Below, one piece after another: positions 36,993 through 48,968 of a DNA stretch of 64,000 nucleotides. Source of the DNA: Coturnix japonica (Eukaryota > Chordata > Aves > Galliformes > Phasianidae); assembly GCF_001577835.2 (NCBI RefSeq), contig NC_029516.1, positions 70,253,221-70,317,220 on the forward strand. The letters run 5' to 3'. Position 1 is the first letter of the stretch. Each line of letters begins with the position of its first letter. The notes below the pieces were generated by a model. The model was not told the origin of the DNA, did no database searches, and saw only the letters and a program-made list of their open reading frames with translations. Position numbers and translations under genes: made by a program.

Positions 36993-37342
36993 AACAGCTT
37001 TGTGACACCAGTCATCTATGTAAGTAAAAAATAAATAAAATAAAATAAAATAAAATAAAATAAAATAAAATAAAATAAAATAAAATAAAATAAAATAAAA
37101 TAAAATAAAATAAAATAAAATAATTCATTAAACTGAACTTATCACAAAGTGAGCTGGAAGGAATCTGCCCCTTTCTAGCCCTTGGAGAAGTGTAGAAAAG
37201 CCAAATTTCCTTCCAGGCCAGGGAAACAGCCCTTGGCCTTGACTGTCTCTGCAGCCTAAAGCAAGAGAGGGTTAAGGAGAAAGAAAATCTCTGAACATCA
37301 CTGATTATTTTAATCCTCTTCCTTAAATTATAGGACTTCTGA
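36993..37342 (+). CDS. 3' exons of the micro-exon gene
   Basis: Exon 9 (36,993-37,019, 27 bases, NSFVTPVIY) has the size and phase of the two earlier 9-residue exons (IGYQPPTFY, IGFEPPTYY) and the same aromatic end. The terminal exon starts at 37,334 after TTATAG and reads Asp-Phe-stop. If exon 8 is included these lie in the 3' UTR; if exon 8 is skipped they form the C-terminus. Their kept frame and codon pattern suggest they are or were coding. Confidence 0.6.
37024..37122. repeat. (TAAAA)n microsatellite at a splice donor
   Basis: About nineteen TAAAA units begin right after the GTAAGT donor of the 9-residue exon of the micro-exon gene. Confidence 0.95.
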
Positions 37343-37446
37343 ATATTTTCCACCTGATCTCAGTCTATAATCCTAAATCTACCCTGATGATGAAGAATTT
37401 CGCTTAGGAACGCAGAGATCCTTTGTCCTTTTCCCAGTGCAATGCA

Positions 37447-37452
37447 AATAAA
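37447..37452 (+). terminator. Polyadenylation signal of the micro-exon gene
   Basis: AATAAA lies 105 bases after the last stop codon, at an expected distance for a short 3' UTR. Confidence 0.7.
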
Positions 37453-37639
37453 CCTGTATCTTACACCACTGTGTCTTGGACTTTTTTTCTTGTGTGTGAG
37501 ACTTTTTCAGATATCCATCATTCTCCAGAGTCACCAGTATCTTCTCACAGCCAGGCTTGTCCCAGACTGTTGCAAGTTGCTCAGATATCTGGATCAGAGC
37601 AGTTCCTAAAGTAGTAGAAGTAGGAAATAACCGCATTGT

Positions 37640-38700
37640 CATCCAAGGTATCTCAGGGATTTCATACCTTTTGGAAGAAACTTTCTGGTTCACCAGGTGA
37701 AATCCCAGGTGACTGGGAAAAGGGAAACATTACTCCCAGTTTTAAGAAAGGGAGAAAAGAAGACCTGGGGAACTGCAGGTCAGTGAGCCTTACTTTTGTG
37801 CCTGGGAAGATCATGGAGCAGATCTTCCTTGTTACCATGATAAGGCATATATGGGATGAAGAGATGACCCAAGCCAGCATGGCTTCACCAAAGGCAGATC
37901 TTGCCTGACCAATCTGGTGGCCTTTTATGATATAGTGACAGCTTAGGTAGACGGGGGAAGGGCGATGGATGTCATCTACCTGGACTTCTGCAAAGCCTTT
38001 GACACACCCCCTCACCACATCCTTCTCTCTAAATTGTAGAGGTGTGGATTTGAAGTATGGACTGTTTGGTAGATTAAGAATTGGTTGGCTGGACACAGCC
38101 AAAGGATTGTGATCAACAGTTCTGTGTCTGGGTGGAGGCTGGACACAAGTGTCCATCAAGGGTCAGTCTTGGGACCGATGATCTTCAACATCTTAATCAG
38201 TGACATAGATGATGGCACTGAGTGCACCTTCAGCAAGTTTGCAGATGACACCAAGCTGAGTGGTGCAGTCAGTATACTGGAGGGAAGGGAAGCCATACAG
38301 AGGGACCTGGACAGGCTGGAGAAATGGGCCCATGAAAACTTAATAAGGTTCAATAAGGCCAAGTGCTGCACTTGGGTTGGGGAAATTACAGGTATTTATA
38401 CAAATTGGGGAAATAACTCCTTACATGCAGCCCTGTGGAGAAGGACTTGGGGGTCCTGGTGGAGAGAGGCTGGACATGAGCCAGCAGTGTGTGCTTGCAG
38501 CCTAGAAGGCCAATTCTGTTCTGGGCTGCATTAAAAAACAGGTGGCCAGCAGGGAAAGTGGGTGATTGTCCCCCTCTACTCAGCTCTGGTGAGGCCCCAT
38601 CTGGAGTACTGCGTCCAGGTATGGGTCCCCCATCTCAGTATCGATGTTGAGATTTTGGAGAGGGCCATGGAGATGATCAGAGAACTAGAGCCAGGTATGT
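37640..38700 (+). repeat. CR1 LINE, reverse transcriptase region
   Basis: RT motifs occur in order: [51 protein letters not shown]-like sequence, [20 protein letters not shown] and the catalytic [11 protein letters not shown] (near 38,240). The frame has several breaks. Both 5' and 3' ends of the element are missing. Confidence 0.95.
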
Positions 38701-40465
38701 AGAAGAATGTCTATTCTCTAAAGTGTATCTGGACAAGGGTCTTTTTCTGAGGCAACAAGGGATATTAAAGGGAAGAAGTGATGGAAACCAAGTCTGATCA
38801 TTCACCCTAATTTCTGAGGGCAGATATAAATGTAGGAATGTTTTCACCTGATGGAGAACTTCTAAGTTGAAAGATGATCACAAGAAACAAACTTCCCAGT
38901 CACAATAACTTGTAAGCTAACAAGGCACAGGTGCCATTTCTAGGAAGGATGAACATCCTAACAAATAAGGCTGTGAAACACAGGGCTCTCAGACTGGAAG
39001 AGTGTAGAAAAGCAGTGTCACATGTGAAATGCAGCCAATTAGTATGCTTGTTTGGCCAGGCGCTGCAAGCGATCATCATAGTCGGTCCTATTTTATTTTT
39101 ATAATATAATCTTTTCTAAACTCCTTCTCAAGTATGAGCACTCTGTCTCTCTCTCACATATGTGCATTTACCTTTACCTGCCTTCTGAAATTTACATATG
39201 CCGTGTTATGGCTCTGAGGAAGGCTGAAAACTAGATATAAAGAAGGAAGCTATTTCATTTAGTGATCCTACATGACTTATTCACATAAAAAGGAATATAA
39301 AGAAGGTATAGAGATGTTTTGGGGCTAATGTAATCACAACCACAGTTAGAGCTTTTAAAAGGCAATGCAATTTCTGACCTTTCTCCATCCACTAAGTACT
39401 ACAATTGTTTACTAACTCAGTTTAAGTGGTATTTATGGTGTCAGTTCATAAGTGGTCTGAGTTGTTCCCTGCTTCACCCAGTAAGTTCACAGACAGAAGA
39501 TCTGAGTTGCTTTTAACTTCTTGTTCATGAGTCCCATCTTTGCTGCAGAATACTTGGTGGCAATGTTTCTGTCTTCTAATTTGTAAAGATTTGTACAGAT
39601 TTGATTTGGAACTTAAGGCCCTTCTAAAACTTAAAAATACTTTTCATAACATAAAGACTCAAAGCCTGTGCATACAAAGATCTGAGATTTCCTTTTAAGA
39701 GCTACATTATTGGTTTTGTGCTTTATTGCCACTTAGAAAATTCCTTTAGAATTCAACATAGATAGGCTCTACAAACCTAAATGTGTTGATGGAAAACCAT
39801 GTTTCTATTCTGTTAAATAGCATATTCCTGTTTCCTGATATATTCAGTGGTGCCATTGTAACCTAATAGATTAAAATAAAGTTTAATTTTTCTGATCTTA
39901 CATTACTGACCTTTTCCCTTCCTACTCTTGACAGTACTGTGTTAAGTAACTATGTTAAATGCAGAAACAAGAGTATTTAGGGAAGAAAAATGAACCTTTA
40001 AGTAGTTATGGAACAAATTACTCAGAAGTACTGTTCATGTACAGTTTATATGCAATATAACTAAATTGTTGTTGATCAGTATGTAGATATGGATAGTGTC
40101 AGGTGGATACTGATAAGGCTTGTTTCATAGCAACTTAGGTAGCAACCAGCATACCAAAGGCATGACTGGTCTAAATGTGATGCAGAGCATTTGCCCTTTA
40201 TCTGTCCCTAAAGTTCTTAGCATCATTTACAGCAGGGTACTTATGTCCATAATGTAGAACTAAAAGGTCAAAGAGGTTTCTTGAGCTCTCAGACTCTCTT
40301 TTCCATCATTTCATACATACCTAAGCAGACTTTTATCACATGACTCTCTCCTAAATGATTCAAAACCATCAAGATCCAATCACCTATACTCTAGGAAAAT
40401 GTGAGACTTTTTGAGCTAGTGAGAAAAAAAAACAAAACAGCATTTCCATTGAGGCAATGTCTTCC
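38701..40465. other. AT-rich intergenic, nothing recognised
   Basis: No coding exon, RNA gene or identifiable repeat was seen on either strand. Confidence 0.4.
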
Positions 40466-40645
40466 TACTCCTCTCCTCTCCCTCTCCTCTCCTCTCCTCT
40501 CCTCTTCCTCTCCTCTCCCTCTCCTCTCCTTCCTTCCTCTCCTCTCCTCTCCTCTCCTCTCCTCTTCTCTCCTCTCCTCTCCTCTCCTCTCCTCTCCTCT
40601 TCCTCTCCTCTCCTCTCCTCTCCTCTCCTCTCCTCTCCTCTCTCA
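40466..40645. repeat. (CCTCT)n polypyrimidine tract
   Basis: About 180 bases of CCTCT/CTCTC units with scattered interruptions. The open frames across it on both strands are low-complexity by-products. Such a mirror-type pyrimidine tract could form triplex DNA, but this is inference. Confidence 0.97.
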
Positions 40646-40649
40646 TGGC

Positions 40650-42060
40650 CTGTCTGGGCAACTTTCCCAGCAATGCCCTGCTCTTATGAGGAAGATTTTT
40701 TTCCCTTCTGTCCAGTCACAGTCTCCCAGGCTGCTGTTCATGTGTAGCTCCTGGTCCTTTTGTTGTGTCTCTGTGGGAAGTGTTTGACTGCAGTTTCCCT
40801 TTGACCCCTTGCCAGTGTATTACATGACAAAATAGTGCAGAGGAGCTGGCAGACTAAAGTTAAGTTTTAAAAAATAAACTTCTTTCACTGTGTGCTATGT
40901 GTCTTAAAATAAATTACTGATATTTTTTGTAAATGCAACTACACAGAATTATCCTGATTTGCTGAGATAGAGGCACAACTGCAGCTTCATAATATTAATA
41001 TCACCATAATCCAACCACAACTTTTGCTTGTGACTACATACTACTGCCTACTGATCAGCTTTGCAGTTATAAATGCTTCAGAAGCTCAGCCTCTTTCAGA
41101 CTACTTATGACCTCATTGTCATCTTTTCACATCTAATGATTCAGTAGTTGCAGTATTTTTAGTTCATTGCCACTGGGGAAAAATGTTGCCTAAATAACTC
41201 CATGCTTCAGACTTGGATCACAGCTGTATTCTGGGGTCTGTGTGTCCATTTGACCAAGCTTCTCTGAGGATTCAGTCACTTAATGCCTTATGACTTTTCC
41301 AAGTGGAGTCTCTTATCACTCTCTTTCCTTTCAGCCACTTGGCTAATACACTTAGCTAGCAGTATACAAACTCTGGTGAGGTCTATGAAACAACAGGGCT
41401 CACTGTGTGCTTGTCAGCTATGTATCAGAGGTTGAAGGGAGGAGTGATTTTTTTGGTCTTGAGTTGTAAGAATTTTGGCAAAGCATGAAAATATGTGCCA
41501 GTTCAGACCTGCTTTTAGCATTCATTGTCTCAGAAAAAGGTATTTTTTTTTCTGGGATTGCTCTGCCCAGTGTTTGGAGTTTGAAGGTCTGGAACTTAAG
41601 TGGCATTGCAGAGACAGCCAAATGAATGAGCTCAGGTTCTTCACTGTGCACTCTCAAAGGCACTTAGACACGTTCTCTGCTGTTAATGGTCGTTGCTGAG
41701 TAATCTCAGTCAGTGACATTATAGGAGTAGCATCGCTATCAGTTCAAGTCATGCACAGAGTAGATCTGCTAACAACTGCAGTTGACACCCTATCTGTGAG
41801 TGTGACAGTGACAGTATGTCCTCCATTGCATGCGGAGACATAAGCAGATGAAATAGCAACATGAATTCAACTCCTTTTGTAACAGGATGTGCAGTTCAGC
41901 CCAGGAATCCATCTGACTTGTGGTGCAAATTTAACTACATGACTTGACTTGTACTACTGCTCTGATTTCAGAGTTGAACTCCCTGTTTCCCTAGGGATGA
42001 ATTATAACATAGAAACTTCCAACTGAAATGGTTAACTCCCATGTATCCCTTTTGAGTTTT
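40650..42060. other. Intergenic, nothing recognised
   Basis: No gene or repeat could be supported. Confidence 0.4.
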
Positions 42061-42064
42061 GATC

Positions 42065-43690
42065 TCAGAATCAGGGAATTATAGAATTATAGAATCACAG
42101 AACTGGGGGATCATAGAATGGCTTCAGATGGAAGGGACTTTGAATATCATCCAGTTCCAACCCACTGCTATGGACTGGTGCCTCCTCACCCTCAGATTAG
42201 ACTGGTCAAGGCTCCACCCAATCTGGCCTTGAATGCTTCCAGGCATGTGGCATCCATAACTACTCTGGGCATCCTGTTGCAGTGCCTCACCACCCTCTGA
42301 GTAAAAAATTTCTTCCTAACAGAAAACCTAAATTTCTCCTCTTTTAGTTTAGAGACGTTCCCCCTTGTTTTATCACTTTTAGGCCATGTAAAAAGCCAGT
42401 CCCCCTTCTGGTTACGAACTCCCTTTAGGTACTTAGGTCACAGTTTGCTGGGGGTGCACTCCATCCCACTGCCTATGTCTTTGGTAAAGATGTTGAAGTG
42501 CACCGGTCCCAAGACAGACCACTGGGGGGCACTACTCATCACAGACTATACATGGACATAAAGCCATTGACAACAACCCTCTGACTGTGACCATCCAACT
42601 AACTAGCTACTGCCTAGTACTCCCTACTAGTTCAGCCTTCAAATACATATTACTTCAATTTAGGGATCAGAATACTGCATGGAACTATGTCAAAGGCCTT
42701 GCACATGTCCAGGTAGATGACATCAGTTGCCTTTCCTTTGTTCACCAATGCTGTCACTCCATCACAGAAGGCCACCAGATGAATCAGGCATGACCTGCCT
42801 TTGGTGAAGGTGTGTTGTCTGCCTCACCTCCTCATCTCACATGTGCCTTAACATGTCTTCCAGAAGGATCTGCTCCATGATCTTCCCAGGCATAGATGCG
42901 AAGCTCACAGGTCTTTAGTTCATCAGGTCTTTCTTTCTCCCCTTCTTAAAAATGGAAGTGATGTTTCCTTTATTTTAGTCCCCATGGGCTTTGCCTTACA
43001 GCCACAGCTTCACAAATAAGATAGAGAGTGATTCAGCAAACACATCAGCCACTTCCTTCAGGACCACATAGATGTGTCTTGCCAACCACATGAGACAGTT
43101 CCTTGGGATCCCTGGGATGCATGCTGTCTGGCCCCATAGACTTGTACACATTCAGCCTCATGAGGTGGTCTCGGACTTGCTCTGCTCTTACACTGGGAGG
43201 GATTTTGCTCCCCTGTATGATACTTAGAGGTTCAGGAACACGAGAGACATAGGAGACCTAACTGCCAGTGAAGACTGAGGCAAATAAATTGTTGGGTACC
43301 TCAATTTTCACATCTTTTGAAGCCAGATCTATCTTCTCATTTATCAGAGGGAGTATACACTCCTAGTAAATTCAGTCCTATCAGTATTTTGGCTTTTCTG
43401 ACCCCATCTCTACATGTCCAGGCTGCATCCCTTTATTCTTCCCAGGCCACCCATCCCTGCTTTCATTGCCTGTACACTTTTTTTTTCCCCTTAGCCTGAC
43501 CATCAAGTCCTTGTTCAGCCTTGCTGGTTTTCTGCCTCCTCTGCTTGATTTCCCACACTGGGTGCTGGAGAGCTCTTGTCCTCTCAGAAAATTATCCTTA
43601 AATAGCTGCTGTCTCTACTCCATTCCTATGTCCCTAAGAACAGTTCTCTAGAGCACCTCATCCAGTAATTCCTTGATCCTAAACCCCGTG
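42065..43690 (-). repeat. CR1 LINE, about 1.6 kb (minus)
   Basis: The 3' end is at 42,065 (AATTATAGAATCACAGAACT). The body continues through CTGGGCATCCTGTTGCAGTG, GACCACTGGGGGGCACTACT and CTTTGGTGAAGGTGTGTTGT to the RT N-terminal part near 43,000. The remaining stretch to 43,690 is more diverged. Of the CR1 copies in clean sequence this is among the longest. Confidence 0.9.
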
Positions 43691-43699
43691 TAACAGCAA

Positions 43700-46600
43700 A
43701 GCCTATATGAACATGTAGTGCAAGAACAGCACACAGAACACAAATTCGGTGTGATTACTGCAACTAAAGACACTTTTCTTTTGTTTGGAGATGACATACC
43801 AGGAAATATCTAGTGAACACCCCTTTCAGCATACTGCCATATTGCCTTCTCTCCTTCCTTTATTCTCCAGAACACTGAAGCAGTGAGCCTGCCAGAACCC
43901 CTTCCACAGGGATCCATATGCTTAGCAGTGTTTAAAGGTATGTTCTGGTCTTGTGGAATGCCCATATCTGTGACCTGGGGAACAGCTGGTGGAAAAAAAA
44001 GTGTTATGAATCTTTTTGCAGACTGTGCAACTTACAAAACAGCAGCCAATACTTCATACAACAGAGGATGTCTCTAGAAGGTCATAGCAGATGTTCTGGT
44101 ACGAAGTTGCAGATCCCTCTTGTTTGACTCCAGTACTGTGGCTAAGTCAACACATCTTTGTTAACACAGATACCTATGATGCAGTGTGCTTGGTCCAACC
44201 TTACAGAACAGTGCAGCACTGTAACATGACTTATCAATGAAGTCTTCACACGTATCGCCTTCTGCAGTGTTCTCTATTCTGCCATGCAGACATCACCCGT
44301 TTTTCATGTCTCATTAAACTCCTGTGTCTTACCCTTGTGTATCACCAAGTACCACTTTTGGAGCAACATTTTAGAATGTGTTTCCAAATGCACTTTTCAG
44401 GGTGTGTCACTGTTCTTAGGATGCAGATGGAGGAGCAAAAAACATAGGACTTATTTAAGCTCACGCAGCAGGCTGGTGGCAGAGGCTGGAAGAATACTTG
44501 GTACCCTGTCCATAGTGCAGCACCCTGTTTAATAGACCAGGCTGATTTCGAATACACTTTGAGTTTGCAGGTTGTTACTTCACAATTTTTAAAACCTGAA
44601 TACATCAGATACATCAGGTTTTCTCTTCCCAAGTATTCCAGAGCTCTTCCTGTAAATGCCTGTTATTAAGCCAAGTACAAATACTAGAACACAACAGAAA
44701 ACTGTAACTAGTGTACAAGTAGAGAACTCAGGGTTCACGTTCTTCTCGGTTTGCCTGTCAGCCATCACCCCCAGTAGGTACCCCCCCTTGTTTCCTTTGG
44801 TTGTACAGACTTTGCAATCTGGGTTCAGAGTTTGTTGTTTTGCTCATTTAGAGCAATCTTTGTATCCTATGAAGTCTATCACCCTTTGTTCTGTTCAGCA
44901 AGTGAGACTCACAGGCAGGTGCTAAGCCAACGTTTCCTGCCATATACCTGCAAGATATGTTTATTTAACCAGTTCTTCTCAGATTGTGTTTTGCAAGGAC
45001 GTCTTATCCTTTATTCTTTCATCTCACTTGCAATTTATTTCCAGTAGGTGCTGTCTCTGTTAGGACAGGAATCCTTACAAAGGGAAGTTAGAGAGTCTGA
45101 TCCCAGGCATAGTTCTAACTACCATGGTTGGCTTTTCCTGCACTAATTGTTAAGTCTCCACAGAGTATCAGTTAAAGATGTAATGAGTTATCAGAGGAAG
45201 GAAGAGAAATTGTGGGTGTGAATAGACTTCATCCCTGACATAAGGGAAGAAACTACAAATGAGACAGGTTCTATTTCACTACTCCTTATTCACCGTGAAA
45301 GACAGCATTGGAGACCTGACCTGGGAGGGCTGCAATGTTCATACTGTAAAGGTTGTTGGAGAATATCAAATTTGGGTGCAGCACAGCTGAACATTTAGAG
45401 TTGCTGCAGTGTTTGAACTCTAACACTTCCATGTCTAGTGGATACTCATAATCATTCTTTTAGAAGGCTTTCAGATAGTGCTAGGAAAAAACACAGGTAT
45501 CATTTTTCAGAATGTGGAAGCTGATTAAGATGATAAAGAGATATTTCTACCCAACACCACATGTGCAAAATAGATAAATAAATAAATAAAACCAAAACAT
45601 TGTCTATTATACTTTGATACTGAATCAATCACTCCTCACGCTCATTTAAGAGTTACTAGCTAAGGGAGTAGCAGCTTTTTTTATAAGTTGAGCTCCTCTT
45701 GAGCTGTTACTAGTTGTTGGAAGGAGTGAGCCAATTTTCCTTCTTTATTACCTGCTATTGCTCTATAGTGCCTGTATTCCATTAGAAGGCACTGTTATAA
45801 GCTTCTTCTGTCATATGCACCTGTTTAGCTCTAATTAGTTCATCAGCTTGTGCTCAGAAGTAGAAGATTTAAAGTGATGCAGTAGCTTGTGTCCATTGAG
45901 ATTTACAATTTTAAGTTATACCTTTGTTTTTGGGTATGTTTGTATAATGTATACAAACATATATGAATTAATTCTCCCTGATGTAGAGTTCAAAATCAAG
46001 GAAAAATCATTTAAAAAATGTTGGGAAAAAAAAAAAGGAGGGGCTGTGAAAGGGCTTCTGTAAACTGTCATGTTACTGCTCTGTCCTAGTGAAACAGTGA
46101 TAACTTAATGTTACCTATTTCAGGGAGGAAAAAAATAAAACAAGCCTAAAACAAGGGATTTTCTTTAACAACTTGTTATGTGGGAGCTTTAAGTCCCAGA
46201 AGAGAGCGAAAATATATGCAAGAAATCAAATGAGTCAGTTTTAGGATGAAAGGGTGTTGCTGCCTGTGGCAGAGAGTAGCCTGAGGGCAGTTATCTTCAG
46301 CTTGCTTTTCTCTGACCTTTGCCAGCATGCTGCCTGCTGTGCCATGCTTCTTTGTTGTAGCTGAAGACTTGCCACCACTTTCAGGATCTGCTTAGACAAA
46401 TGTCTTGAGACATGTACTGTGATCTTTTACACCCTCCACCACCTCTACCACTATCATAACTAATCACAGGAGATGGCTATTCCTCATTCATCTGCAATAC
46501 TGGCCACCCATTTCTTCCTCCTGTCCCTCTGTTGGGACTGGTTTAAATTTCAGGTGGTTTAATTAAGGTGATATGACAGTTACAGGTGTGCACTTGTATC

Positions 46601-48900
46601 TCAGTATCTCTACAGTTCTTTTATTCTGCTATTATCAGTTAGAAAATGCCTGTGTCTGTCTTCTGTGCTTCAGGAATTTGTATCCAATACTCGTCTTATT
46701 TGCCTTTTTATTTTTTACACTCTAGTTATCTCCATTAAGTTATTTAGTAGAAATAGTTTTTTGGTTTTTTTTTAAAGGCTGTGTAAGCATACAAACATTT
46801 CCTTGGTTTAAATGGAATGTAATACATTTTGTGGTGAAGTGGAGACATCTAGTGACTATTTTGTATTATTTAAATAAAAAGGACAACTGTAAGAGGTAAA
46901 AAACCTTCTCTAAATCCTTGAATTAGCCTTTTAATGGTACATACATCTTAACATATTTTTCCCAAATCCTCTGATGAAGTAATTTTGTCAGTTTTGTGCA
47001 CAGGAAAACAGTGACCAAATGTCACTGGTTTCTGAGCTTCCAAAGCCTATTTTCTCCTTTTTCCAGTCAATCTGGGTTTACATCACTGGCAGCAAGGGCA
47101 CAGTTTAGTGCCAAAGTGCCAATACAAATACATTCCTCACACTATTTTACTGAAGTAAAGACTTTGCCTTGAAATATCTTAACTGCAACATCAGGTAACA
47201 ATTGAACCATCACTTGCGGCAGGGAAGGAGGAGTTGGCTCCTTTCAACAGAAATGCTGTCATCTTGAGATTGTCTGCTTCCTCATTTAGGTGCCTAAGGG
47301 TGTTGACGTCTAAGCTGTTTACTTGTACTTACTTTCCAATCAGTAGAGAGAAAGTGCCTCCAGGGTACTATAATCTTATCTTACAGACAAAATGAATGAC
47401 CCCTGAATGTCCCCAACAGGAGAAAGAGGTGCTAAAGGAGAGGAGCTGTCTTCAAAGTAAGTGCACTGCTTATCATCCCAGGTGCATAAAACAAAGCAGG
47501 CCAATCTAATGGCGCTCATTTTTCTTGTTAAAAACCTTTCTGTAGAGGATGACTGTCCTAAACTATACATGGCTTAGACTAGTGATAGGTCAAGCTACTA
47601 AAAATGCCCTTCTCAAATGAGTTTCCCCTCCCCTACAGACTGCTCAAAGATGGTATGATATCAAGTGTAAACTCACCTTTAAACATCCTACTGAATGAAC
47701 AAAATCTTAGTGCATGATACAGGTAAGTTGTTAGGGTGGTACAAACTGGAGAAGCCTGTGGAATACAAGAAGCAGAGTGCAAACAGTTATACCAGCTAAC
47801 AGGCAGGGTGAATACATTCAGGTCCCTCCAGAGAAGTTATCCTTGAACAGCATAGGTGTACCTGTGACATCATGAGACAGTTGGAGGTTTGACCCAGAGA
47901 TGACAAATCCTCTTAAGGAAATTACACTTGGTCTTTTTGTTACTAGGGTAATTAACAGCATGACAGCCCATTTTTGAAAGTGTTTAATGATCTAGGCTGA
48001 AAAAGCCAATATCCTTTCATGGCTGGTCCCAAGAGGGCAGAATATCGAGCTTCTTAACTTACTATCATGATAACTCCATTGACTTCATCTTGAATGCACT
48101 CTTCTAATAGAAGGGGATTAAACAAAACTAGGATGTTGACTGTCAATAATGGGAACATTTGATGAGCCACATGCAAAGCACTCATGGGGCAGACTCAGCT
48201 CTTATTCAGTTCTGATCTTAATAATACACCTGGGTCATAGGTATCAGCACATCATCTACAGCTGACTGAAGAGAAGAAATTTCTCTGGGCAAAGAATTCA
48301 AAGATTTGGCAACATATTAAATTACCATACAACCATAAAAAAGAATAAGAAGAAATTTATGTGTGGAGGAAAATCTAAAAATAAAAAAAAGAGTGGACAT
48401 AATAGGATTGCATTCTTTCAAATCCAAATTTTATTCATTATAGAATAATGAAGCAGAAAAATATATCAATATATGAGATGTTTCATCAATGTCTTTCTTC
48501 CTTCATCATTACTTTCTGGTTTCAATTTTAAACTAGCAAAATTTAGGGGGAAGTGACTTGAAAATCACATACTGATTTTTTTTTTTTCTTTCTGTTAGAA
48601 AAGGTTTAACTGCCCAGTTGGTTTGAACAGGATATGAGCATGCTCTGCACAATGGCATGTCACGTCCCAGATTAAAATTATGAGTGGGCTGAAGGTCACA
48701 AATAACAAGCAAGTTGTTAAAAATCATAACTGTGGTGTTTTTATTGGAGATATATCAACAGGAGGGGCTATAAATAATGATAAAATGTGAGAATTTACAT
48801 GAGAAAAAAGAAAAGCATCTCAGTTTCCTTCCATTTTACGAACGGCTAAACTTCTATTTTGACCTGCTGTGGTGTGATGGGTGGGAGGAGGCCAGAAAGG
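43700..48900. other. Long intergenic stretch, no gene seen
   Basis: Only short open frames occur, without splice context, signal peptide or domain. There are small A and T runs (for example 46,027-46,038) but no convincing repeat. Regulatory sequence for the ITIM-protein gene may lie at the right end. Confidence 0.4.
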
Positions 48901-48968
48901 ATGTCATACGGGGTATTACTGCTTCAGTGTGTCCATTTCGATCGCAGATCTGAAGACATTTCTTCAAA

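Noticed and set aside
40401-40787. Long Ser/Leu/Pro and Glu/Arg-rich frames on both strands
   Set aside because: They are translations of the CCTCT repeat, not proteins.
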